This document shows positions 36,795 through 43,156 of a stretch of DNA of 64,000 bases, in pieces (positions within the stretch are counted from its first letter, which is position 1; every line of letters starts with the position of its first letter). Source of the stretch: Cronobacter sakazakii (lineage in GTDB: Bacteria; Pseudomonadota; Gammaproteobacteria; Enterobacterales; Enterobacteriaceae); NCBI RefSeq assembly GCF_000982825.1, contig NZ_CP011047.1, forward strand, positions 4,092,001-4,156,000, given 5' to 3'. The translations under genes and the position numbers were made by a program. The notes beneath the pieces are model-generated. The model had not been told where the DNA came from and did not search any database. It saw nothing but the letters and a program-made list of their open reading frames with translations.

Positions 36795-37583
36795 TCAAAA
36801 TAATTGCGGGGCAGCGAAACGGCGATTTTTGAGCACCGGCAGCTGTTCGCGAACCTGCGCCACGCGATGTGCTGAAATCTCCGCAAAAATGAGATCCGGG
36901 CATTCACCCGCCGCCGCAATCGTCACGCCAAGCGGATCCACGACGCGGCTCTGACCAATATTACGGTTGCCGCACTCGCCGCTCGCCACCATATAGCAGG
37001 TGGTGTCCAGCGCGCGAGCCGCGAGCAGCGTGGCCCAGTGATGCTCTTTGAGCGGCCCGCGCACCCACGCGGCCGGGAGCGCCAGTATCTCTGCGCCCGC
37101 AAGCGCCAGGCTCAGCGCCATCTCCGGGAAGCGTAAGTCATAGCACGTCATCAGCCCGACCTTCATGCCTTCCACCTCAATCAACGGCGGCAGCGCGCTG
37201 CCCGCGTCCACCAGCCGCGACTCCTGCATCGCGAAGGCGTCATACAAATGGATCTTCTGATACTGCGCGATAATCTCGCCGCCGCGCAGAGCGATGAGCG
37301 TATTCGCCGCCCTGCCCTCACGGGTGGGAGTATGAATCGTCAGAAGCGTTGTCAGACGGTTTCTGGCGCTCTCCTCGCGCAACCGCTGCACGTAATCGCC
37401 ATTGAGCGGCTGGGCCGATTTTACCGACATATCCGGGTCGCTGTCGCTGCGCGCCAGCAGCGCCTCTGGGAGCACCAGCAATGCGGCATTCTGGCTGGCG
37501 GCATTCGCCATCAGCTCCACGCAGGTTTGCGCGTTCTGTTGCGCGTCAGGCGTCACTGCAAACTGTCCAACCGCTACTTTCAT
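36795..37583 (-). CDS. ybeM: Nitrilase-family amidase YbeM (deaminated-glutathione amidase)
   Basis: A 262-residue nitrilase-superfamily amidase. Catalytic Glu is in LPEALL, Lys in QKIHLYD and Cys in MTCYDLRFPE, so the triad is complete. Family work ties YbeM/Nit1 to repair hydrolysis of deaminated glutathione. In E. coli K-12 this gene is broken; here it reads through without interruption. It is divergent from crcB. Confidence 0.93.
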   Translation of the reverse strand: MKVAVGQFAVTPDAQQNAQTCVELMANAASQNAALLVLPEALLARSDSDPDMSVKSAQPLNGDYVQRLREESARNRLTTLLTIHTPTREGRAANTLIALRGGEIIAQYQKIHLYDAFAMQESRLVDAGSALPPLIEVEGMKVGLMTCYDLRFPEMALSLALAGAEILALPAAWVRGPLKEHHWATLLAARALDTTCYMVASGECGNRNIGQSRVVDPLGVTIAAAGECPDLIFAEISAHRVAQVREQLPVLKNRRFAAPQLF

Positions 37584-37665
37584 GTCACATCCCCCTTACG
37601 GTAGCCAGCGTACCTGTGCTGACGGTAAACTATTCGCCTTGCAAATAACATTATGACAAACGCCC

Positions 37666-38049
37666 ATGTTGAAAATCATGCTCGCAGTATTTCTCGGCGG
37701 CGGCACCGGCAGCGTATTGCGCTGGTGGTTTGGTCTGCGTCTGAACCCTGTGCATCACGCGATTCCCGTTGGTACGCTGACTGCCAACCTTGCCGGAGCG
37801 TTTATCATCGGCGCGGGGCTGGCGTGGTTTAACCGTATGACGCATCTGGACCCGATGTGGAAGCTGCTTATCACCACCGGCCTGTGCGGAGGCCTGACGA
37901 CCTTCTCTACCTTCTCCGCAGAAGTGGTGTTTTTACTGCAGGAAGGGCGCATCGGCTGGGCGGGGCTGAACATGGCGCTAAATCTGTTTGGCTCGTTTAT
38001 GATGACGGCGCTCGCATTCTGGCTTTTTTCTTCCCTCAGCGTGCGCTAA
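37666..38049 (+). CDS. crcB: Fluoride exporter FluC/CrcB
   Basis: A small dual-topology membrane channel that expels fluoride. 127 residues with four hydrophobic segments. Family motifs GGGTGSVLRWW, the Asn in TLTANLAGAF and the TTFSTFSAE fluoride-path motif are intact. I see no fluoride riboswitch in the 82-bp gap upstream. Confidence 0.95.
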   Translation: MLKIMLAVFLGGGTGSVLRWWFGLRLNPVHHAIPVGTLTANLAGAFIIGAGLAWFNRMTHLDPMWKLLITTGLCGGLTTFSTFSAEVVFLLQEGRIGWAGLNMALNLFGSFMMTALAFWLFSSLSVR

Positions 38050-38059
38050 GCGACGCCTC

Positions 38060-38076
38060 GTTAATGTTAGCTTAAT
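38060..38076 (+). promoter_or_regulatory. PmrA-box-like sequence upstream of the small ORF
   Basis: GTTAAT, 5 bp, CTTAAT: two direct half-sites 11 bp apart, as in the PmrA box consensus (C/T)TTAA(T/G)-N5-(C/T)TTAA(T/G). The first base of the left half deviates. It sits 46 bp before the ATG at 38122. A -10 element is not clear. Confidence 0.5.
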
Positions 38077-38121
38077 TTTTCTCTGCCACTATCGGCCTGT
38101 CGTCTGTGTCGGGAGGGGCTT

Positions 38122-38208
38122 ATGAAAGCGCAAATGATGAGCGGTCTGGCCGTGTTGTTCAGTATTCTGGTCGTCGCCTTTTTTCTGAAAAGCTTTCTAT
38201 TTTACTGA
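38122..38208 (+). CDS. pmrR: 28-residue membrane peptide, PmrR-like
   Basis: ATG with a strong GGGAGGGG ribosome site, 28 codons, TGA. The peptide starts MKAQMMSG and has a single hydrophobic segment (about 8-22; LAVLFSILVVAFFL), ending in an aromatic tail (SFLFY). Length, topology and an FSxLVVxxFL pattern resemble E. coli/Salmonella PmrR, an inhibitor of the lipid A kinase LpxT made under PmrA control; I compare from memory, without an alignment. A PmrA-box-like sequence lies upstream and the lipid A palmitoyltransferase gene pagP is 0.5 kb away. It could also be an unrelated small membrane peptide. Confidence 0.6.
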   Translation: MKAQMMSGLAVLFSILVVAFFLKSFLFY

Positions 38209-38231
38209 GAAAATGTAAAACGACAGGCATA

Positions 38232-38257
38232 AAAAAACCCGCTGAATCAGCGGGTTT
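38232..38257 (-). terminator. Terminator of cspE
   Basis: Stem AAACCCGCTGA / TCAGCGGGTTT (38235-38257) with a T run on the minus strand. On the plus strand it has TTTT and may also end the small-ORF transcript. Confidence 0.85.
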
Positions 38258-38278
38258 TGAAATTCTTGCTGTATGTAA

Positions 38279-38488
38279 TTACAGAGCGATTACGTTAGCA
38301 GCAGAAGGGCCTTTGGCACCGTTAGTGATTTCGAACTCTACACGCTGACCTTCAGCCAGAGTTTTGAAACCATTGCTCTGGATCGCAGAGAAGTGTACGA
38401 ACACGTCTTTGCTGCCATCTTCCGGAGTAATGAAACCGAATCCTTTGGATTCATTAAACCACTTAACGTTACCTTTAATCTTAGACAT
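38279..38488 (-). CDS. cspE: Cold-shock protein CspE
   Basis: A 69-residue RNA chaperone with an OB fold, constitutively made in E. coli and an antiterminator of transcription. RNP1 (KGFGFI) and RNP2 (VFVHF) are intact; the sequence is nearly identical to E. coli CspE. The start at 38488 has an AAGG-type site upstream; an in-frame extension of 10 residues is not conserved. The 190-bp leader carries a CGACACA/TGTGTCG hairpin (38513-38531). Confidence 0.96.
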   Translation of the reverse strand: MSKIKGNVKWFNESKGFGFITPEDGSKDVFVHFSAIQSNGFKTLAEGQRVEFEITNGAKGPSAANVIAL

Positions 38489-38678
38489 CAAAATTACCTT
38501 TACATGAAAAATCGACACAAATGCTGTGTCGGATATCAGTACATCAATTGTGGTGGCTTTTGTCCAGTCGAACTTTTAGAAAAAGTGATAAAAGTCGCGA
38601 ACTTTTTTTGCCGTTGGGCTTGCGAGCCTTGTTTTCTCTGGCTTAGCGCATTTTCTTATGACTGAAAATATTTTGTGC

Positions 38679-39257
38679 TTAAAACTGCAAGCGCAGCCAG
38701 GCGAAGTAAACGTTTCCGTTGTTGTAGGTGCCGGGGATGTACGTCATCTGAAATGTCGCCGGTCCGTAACCCACCGACGCCAGCGGCAGCACCAGCGGAA
38801 TCGGGATATAGTCCCAGTTATCGCGCGCTGTTACGCCCACGGTATAACCCAGCCCCACATGGAACGCGTCGTCAGTCAGCGGGCGCCACGTCGCTTCCCA
38901 GCCGTAACCGGCGATAGGCTCCCATTTGTTGTAGGAGTCTTTAAACGCCATCACATACAGGCCATGCCAGTTGCCTTTTTCATCCCAGCGCGATTTACCC
39001 ATACCCGCGCCCCACGGACGTTCGTTATAGCGATCGGTTTTCTCTTTGTCATACGCGAACCGCGCATGCCAGGTGATGGCCGGCACATAGAGATCGACAT
39101 GCTGCGGCTCGTTCCAGGTTTCGGCGATATTATCGCCAAGCACAGAAGCCCAGGCTTTTACGGTGCGTGGCGCTTCCAGCGCCGAGGCATTCAGGGGAAA
39201 TAATATCTGGCAGAAAAAGATAAGGATTGTCAGAAAGGATTTGTTAACTACGGTCAC
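38679..39257 (-). CDS. pagP: Lipid A palmitoyltransferase PagP
   Basis: Outer-membrane eight-stranded barrel that moves palmitate from phospholipid to lipid A, giving resistance to cationic peptides. 192 residues with a signal peptide ending near NASA. The catalytic His is in AITWHARFAY and the Asp-Ser pair in KDSYNKW; YDKEKTDRYNERPWG is conserved. The only available start is GTG at 39257, because a stop lies two codons upstream; its ribosome site is weak. An IS1 end lies 28 bp upstream, so the native promoter region is displaced by 0.8 kb. Confidence 0.93.
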   Translation of the reverse strand: MTVVNKSFLTILIFFCQILFPLNASALEAPRTVKAWASVLGDNIAETWNEPQHVDLYVPAITWHARFAYDKEKTDRYNERPWGAGMGKSRWDEKGNWHGLYVMAFKDSYNKWEPIAGYGWEATWRPLTDDAFHVGLGYTVGVTARDNWDYIPIPLVLPLASVGYGPATFQMTYIPGTYNNGNVYFAWLRLQF

Positions 39258-39276
39258 GTCTTAATTACCACTGTTA

Positions 39277-39285
39277 GTATGAAGT
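39277..39285. repeat. IS1 target-site duplication, pagP side
   Basis: GTATGAAGT, repeated exactly at 40054-40062 on the other side of the element. Confidence 0.93.
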
Positions 39286-39300
39286 GGTAATGACTCCAAC

Positions 39301-39804
39301 TTATTGATAGTGTTTTATGTTCAGATAATGCCCGATGACTTTGTCATGCAGCTCCACCGATTTTGAGAACGACAGCGACTTCCGTCCCAGCCGTGCCAGG
39401 TGCTGCCTCAGATTCAGGTTATGCCGCTCAATTCGCTGCGTATATCGCTTGCTGATTACGTGCAGCTTTCCCTTCAGGCGGGATTCATACAGCGGCCAGC
39501 CATCCGTCATCCATATCACCACGTCAAAGGGTGACAGCAGGCTCATAAGACGCCCCAGCGTCGCCATAGTGCGTTCACCGAATACGTGCGCAACAACCGT
39601 CTTCCGGAGCCTGTCATACGCGTAAAACAGCCAGCGCTGGCGCGATTTAGCCCCGACGTATCCCCACTGTTCGTCCATTTCCGCGCAGACGATGACGTCA
39701 CTGCCCGGCTGTATGCGCGAGGTTACCGACTGCGGCCTGAGTTTTTTAAATGGCGGAAAATCGTGTTGAGGCCAACGCCCATAATGCGGGCGGTTGCCCG
39801 GCAT
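39301..39804 (-). CDS. insB: IS1 transposase, InsB part
   Basis: 167-residue catalytic part of the IS1 transposase with the DDE-type core (DVIVCAEMDEQWGYVGAKSR, MTDGWPLYESRL). In IS1 the active enzyme InsAB' is made by a -1 frameshift from insA at an A6C run; AAAAAAC is present on the minus strand at 39741-39747. No internal stop is seen. Confidence 0.95.
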   Translation of the reverse strand: MPGNRPHYGRWPQHDFPPFKKLRPQSVTSRIQPGSDVIVCAEMDEQWGYVGAKSRQRWLFYAYDRLRKTVVAHVFGERTMATLGRLMSLLSPFDVVIWMTDGWPLYESRLKGKLHVISKRYTQRIERHNLNLRQHLARLGRKSLSFSKSVELHDKVIGHYLNIKHYQ

Positions 39805-39998
39805 CCAACGCCATTCATGGCCATATCAATGATTTTCTGGTGCGTACCGGGTTGAGAAGCGGTGTAAGTGAACTGCAGTTGCCATGTTTTACGGCAGTGA
39901 GAGCAGAGATAGCGCTGATGTCCGGCGGTGCTTTTGCCGTTACGCACCACCCCGTCAGTAGCTGAACAGGAGGGACAGCTGATAGAAACAGAAGCCAC
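39723..39998 (-). CDS. insA: IS1 regulatory protein InsA
   Basis: 91 residues with a zinc finger (CPSCSATDG and CSHCRKTWQ) and a helix-turn-helix (RIMGVGLNTIFRHLK). It binds the IS1 ends and represses transposition; it is also the N-terminal part of the frameshifted InsAB' transposase. Confidence 0.96.
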   Translation of the reverse strand: MASVSISCPSCSATDGVVRNGKSTAGHQRYLCSHCRKTWQLQFTYTASQPGTHQKIIDMAMNGVGCRATARIMGVGLNTIFRHLKNSGRSR

Positions 39999-40053
39999 TG
40001 GAGCACCTCAAAAACACCATCATACACTAAATCAGTAAGTTGGCAGCATCACC

Positions 40054-40062
40054 GTATGAAGT
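40054..40062. repeat. IS1 target-site duplication, dcuC side
   Basis: GTATGAAGT, the partner of 39277-39285. Confidence 0.93.
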
Positions 40063-40132
40063 CATATTCTGGGCGATCCTGCCTCAATGAAGACTTAACC
40101 GACTGCCAGTTAATTCCTAAAGCAAGCCCGCA

Positions 40133-40155
40133 CGCCTCTGTCAGGCGTTTTTTTC
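40133..40155 (+). terminator. Orphan intrinsic terminator
   Basis: ACGCCT (40133-40138) pairs with AGGCGT (40144-40149), followed by seven T. No plus-strand gene lies just upstream, so what it ends is unknown. Confidence 0.7.
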
Positions 40156-40380
40156 AGACGCTTCTCCCCTGCCCTACCGCGCTGAAAACGTATTAACCCC
40201 TATTGCGAAATAATGCGCGTCAATAACCATGCCCTGCGCCGCCCCCTAACGTAAATTCCGTCCATTCTGCGCTTTCACGCCATTCTCTTTGCACTAACAG
40301 CATCGCGCTTCCATGCAAGCCATTAATTTAAAATACATTTATTTATCTGAATTTCATCTTTCTGGTAAGCAGAAGGTTTA

Positions 40381-40394
40381 TTGATGTGTATCAG
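40381..40394. promoter_or_regulatory. FNR site upstream of dcuC
   Basis: TTGAT-N4-ATCAG, one base from the FNR consensus TTGAT-N4-ATCAA. It fits the anaerobic, FNR-dependent induction known for E. coli dcuC. Confidence 0.75.
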
Positions 40395-40495
40395 ATAACG
40401 CTCAGAGTAATTCAGGCACATTCCCCCACAGCTTGCCTGCGCCACGCGCCTGACGTCGCCGGGTTATTTTTTGCAGTCGCTTAACAGAGGCAATT

Positions 40496-41857
40496 ATGGG
40501 AACAATTCTGGAACTCCTCACGGGAGCCGTGGTTATTGTGGGAGTCGCACGTTATATCATTAAAGGTTATTCCGCCACGGGCGTACTCTTTGTTGGCGGT
40601 ATTACCCTGTTAATAATTAGCGCGCTAATGGGTCACGCCATATTGCCCGCCAAAGAAACGAGTACCGGTTACGCTATCAGCGATATTTTTGAATATATTA
40701 AAATTCTGCTGATGAGCCGCGGCGGCGATCTCGGCATGATGATTATGATGCTGTGTGGTTTCGCGGCGTATATGACGCATACCGGTGCCAACGATATGGT
40801 GGTCAAGCTCGCCTCCCGCCCGCTGCGTTATATCAATTCACCTTATTTACTGATGATTGCCGCCTATTTCGTCGCCTGCCTGATGTCGCTTGCCGTCTCG
40901 TCCGCGACCGGCCTTGGTGTCTTGCTGATGGCGACGCTGTTCCCGGTCATGGTCAACGTCGGTATCAGCCGCGGCGCGGCGGCGGCCATCTGCGCCTCTC
41001 CGGCGGCGATTATTCTCTCCCCAACCTCTGGCGATGTGGTGCTGGCCGCGCAGGCCTCTGAAATGCCGCTCATCAATTTTGCGTTTAAAACCACACTGCC
41101 GATTTCCATCGCGGCCATTATCTGCATGGCTGTCGCCCACTTCTTCTGGCAGCGCTTTCTGGATAAAAAAGAGCACATCTATCACGAAACGCTGGAGGTA
41201 AAAGAAATCACCACCAGCGCGCCCGCTTTTTACGCGATTCTGCCGTTCAGTCCGATCATTGGCGTGCTGATTTTCGACGGCAAATGGGGGCCGCAACTGC
41301 ATATCATCACCATTCTGGTGATCTGCATGGTGCTGACCGCCGTGATTGAATTTCTCCGCAGCTTTAACAGTAAAACGGTGTTTGCCGGGCTGGAAGTGGC
41401 GTACCGCGGCATGGCGGACGCGTTTGCAGGCGTGGTGATCCTGCTGGTGGCCGCCGGCGTTTTCGCCCAGGGGCTCAGCGCGATAGGCTTTATCCAGAGC
41501 CTTATCTCTATCGCCACCTCGTTTGGCTCGGCCAGCATTATCCTGATGCTGGTGCTGGTCACGCTCACTATGCTTGCAGCGATGACGACCGGCTCCGGCA
41601 ACGCGCCGTTTTACGCTTTCGTGGAGATGATCCCAAAACTCGCGCACAGCGCCGGGGTGAATCCGGCCTATCTGACGATCCCGATGCTGCAGGCGTCCAA
41701 CCTGGGACGCACCATTTCACCGGTTTCCGGCGTGGTGGTGGCGGTCGCGGGGATGGCGAAAATCTCACCGTTTGAAGTCGTTAAACGCACCTCGGTGCCG
41801 GTGCTGGTTGGATTAATCGTCGTGATCCTGGCGACGCAACTGCTGGTTGCGGCATAA
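40496..41857 (+). CDS. dcuC: Anaerobic C4-dicarboxylate transporter DcuC
   Basis: Exports succinate and exchanges C4-dicarboxylates in fermenting cells. 453 residues with about twelve hydrophobic segments; the central region (MTHTGANDMVVKLASRPLRY) and GRTISPVSGVVVAVAG match E. coli DcuC closely. An FNR site lies about 108 bp upstream of the start. In E. coli the dpiBA-citCDEFXGT cluster lies between dcuC and rna; here rna follows directly after a terminator. Confidence 0.95.
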   Translation: MGTILELLTGAVVIVGVARYIIKGYSATGVLFVGGITLLIISALMGHAILPAKETSTGYAISDIFEYIKILLMSRGGDLGMMIMMLCGFAAYMTHTGANDMVVKLASRPLRYINSPYLLMIAAYFVACLMSLAVSSATGLGVLLMATLFPVMVNVGISRGAAAAICASPAAIILSPTSGDVVLAAQASEMPLINFAFKTTLPISIAAIICMAVAHFFWQRFLDKKEHIYHETLEVKEITTSAPAFYAILPFSPIIGVLIFDGKWGPQLHIITILVICMVLTAVIEFLRSFNSKTVFAGLEVAYRGMADAFAGVVILLVAAGVFAQGLSAIGFIQSLISIATSFGSASIILMLVLVTLTMLAAMTTGSGNAPFYAFVEMIPKLAHSAGVNPAYLTIPMLQASNLGRTISPVSGVVVAVAGMAKISPFEVVKRTSVPVLVGLIVVILATQLLVAA

Positions 41858-41886
41858 TCTGCTGTCCTTAAGCGGAATCTGTCCGA

Positions 41887-41911
41887 AAAGCGCCCTCGTG
41901 GCGCTTTTTTT
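41887..41911 (+). terminator. Intrinsic terminator of dcuC
   Basis: AAAGCGCC (41887-41894) pairs with GGCGCTTT (41900-41907), then a T run. Confidence 0.9.
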
Positions 41912-41964
41912 ATGGTTAAATGACACACCCTTGTGATTTATCCCGTCGATTTCGGACCCATACT

Positions 41965-42771
41965 ATGGTTAACAGGAAAGTTTTACTCGCCGCAGGCGCG
42001 CTGCTGGCGATGGCGGCGACAACGGCGAGCGCGCAGCCGCTGGAAGCGAAGCAGTATGGCGATTTCGATCGCTACGTGCTGGCGCTCTCATGGCAAACCG
42101 GCTTTTGCCAGAGCATGCATGAGCGCCAGCGCGATGAGCCTGCCGAGTGCGCGCTGCAAAAAGAAGAAGACGATAAACGCAATTACCTGACGGTGCATGG
42201 TCTGTGGCCGGGGCTGCCGAAATCCATCGCTTTACGCGGCGTCGATGAAAAACGCTGGATGCGTTTTGGCTGCGCCACCCGCCCCATCCCGAATATGCCG
42301 CTCGCCCGCGCGGATAAAAAGTGCCAGGCGGCGGAAACCGGCCTGTCGCTGGAAACGGCTGAGAAGCTCAGCGAGACCATGCCGGGCGCTGGCGGCGACT
42401 CCTGCCTTGAACGTTATGAGTACGCCAAGCACGGCGTCTGCTTCGGTTTCGACCCGGACGCCTATTTCGGCACGATGGTGCGCATGAACAATGAAGTGAA
42501 GCAGAGCCCAGTCGGCGCGTTCCTTGCCGCCAACTACGGTAAAGCAGTCAGCCGCCAGGCGTTTGATACCGCCGTCGCCAAAGCGTTTGGCCGTCAGAAC
42601 GTGCGGGCGGTGAAACTCACCTGTAACGGCAATCCGGCTTACCTCACCGAGATGCAGATTTCACTGAATGCCGCGAAGATCAACGAGCCGCTTACCGCCG
42701 ATTCTTTTGCGCCGCAGCCGCATCCGGGTAACTGCGGTAAAAACTTTATTCTCGATAACGTTGGATACTGA
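41965..42771 (+). CDS. rna: Periplasmic ribonuclease I
   Basis: RNase T2-family broad-specificity endonuclease of the periplasm. 268 residues with a signal peptide cleaved near TASA. The two catalytic motifs are TVHGLWPG (His) and YEYAKHG (Glu, Lys, His), and the Cys pattern is conserved. I start at 41965 (MVNRKVLL), which makes a good signal peptide; an in-frame ATG 45 bp upstream lies inside the spacer after the terminator. Confidence 0.95.
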   Translation: MVNRKVLLAAGALLAMAATTASAQPLEAKQYGDFDRYVLALSWQTGFCQSMHERQRDEPAECALQKEEDDKRNYLTVHGLWPGLPKSIALRGVDEKRWMRFGCATRPIPNMPLARADKKCQAAETGLSLETAEKLSETMPGAGGDSCLERYEYAKHGVCFGFDPDAYFGTMVRMNNEVKQSPVGAFLAANYGKAVSRQAFDTAVAKAFGRQNVRAVKLTCNGNPAYLTEMQISLNAAKINEPLTADSFAPQPHPGNCGKNFILDNVGY

Positions 42772-42789
42772 TCAACTACGCGGGCGCAA

Positions 42790-43074
42790 TCACTCGTTGC
42801 GCTCGCGCCATTCGCGGATCATCTCCGCCGTCACCTCACGTTTATAGCAGATGGGTGAATACCCTCCGGCCCGGCTCCAGGCGCTGCGCCCGCCGCAGGC
42901 ACGGCCATTACGCATCGCGTTATAGGGGCACGGACAGTTGCCGGAATAATTGTCTATCGATTCCTGGATAATTTGTTCTTTGACTTGATCGTCGCTGAGC
43001 GCCGCCATGGCGGGTGCCGCATACCACACGGCGAGCAGCGCCAGCGCTGCTATACCTGTTTTACGAATCATCAT
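42790..43074 (-). CDS. Small exported Cys-rich protein of unknown function
   Basis: About 94 residues from the ATG at 43074 (or 43071): a signal peptide cleaved near PAMA, then a mature part of about 70 residues. The mature core has four Cys in an ordered pattern (GNCPCPYNAMRNGRACGG, then YSPICY), with GGRSAWSRAGGY between. I have seen this pattern in small hypothetical proteins of other proteobacteria but know no function. Two disulfides in the periplasm are likely. It lies convergent with rna and downstream of the glucosidase operon terminator, so it is a separate unit. An in-frame extension of 17 residues upstream lacks signal-peptide character. Confidence 0.72.
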   Translation of the reverse strand: MMIRKTGIAALALLAVWYAAPAMAALSDDQVKEQIIQESIDNYSGNCPCPYNAMRNGRACGGRSAWSRAGGYSPICYKREVTAEMIREWRERNE

Positions 43075-43086
43075 TTGCGTCCATGT

Positions 43087-43114
43087 AAAAAAAATCGCGC
43101 CATTGTGGCGCGAT
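43087..43114 (-). terminator. Terminator of the glucosidase/ABC operon
   Basis: On the minus strand ATCGCGCCA (43114-43106) pairs with TGGCGCGAT (43102-43094), followed by TTTTTTT, 43 bp past the last stop. Confidence 0.9.
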
Positions 43115-43156
43115 CTGTCTCGCAAAAAAGATTGTTACGTCACAGGTTTTGATACC

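Larger units (their letters stand above)
39286..40053 (-). mobile_element. IS1: Complete IS1 insertion sequence
   Basis: 768 bp, the full IS1 length, ending in imperfect terminal repeats (GGTAATGACTCC on the left, GGCAGCATCACC on the right in plus-strand reading). It carries insA and insB on the minus strand and has a perfect 9-bp duplication on both sides. The intact genes and perfect duplication point to a recent, possibly still active insertion. Confidence 0.97.
40063..40495 (+). promoter_or_regulatory. IS1-dcuC intergenic region
   Basis: 433 bp without a gene. It holds the separated part of the old pagP promoter region next to IS1, an orphan terminator at 40133-40155 and an FNR site at 40381-40394 for dcuC. 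No credible small ORF is seen. Confidence 0.5.

Noticed and set aside
37584..37665. A fluoride riboswitch upstream of crcB
   Set aside because: The gap is only 82 bp and I see none of the conserved riboswitch core.
40063..40110. A PhoP box for pagP on the dcuC side of IS1
   Set aside because: GGTTAA-N5-CATTGA on the minus strand matches only half of the direct repeat well and its distance from a -10 is not convincing.
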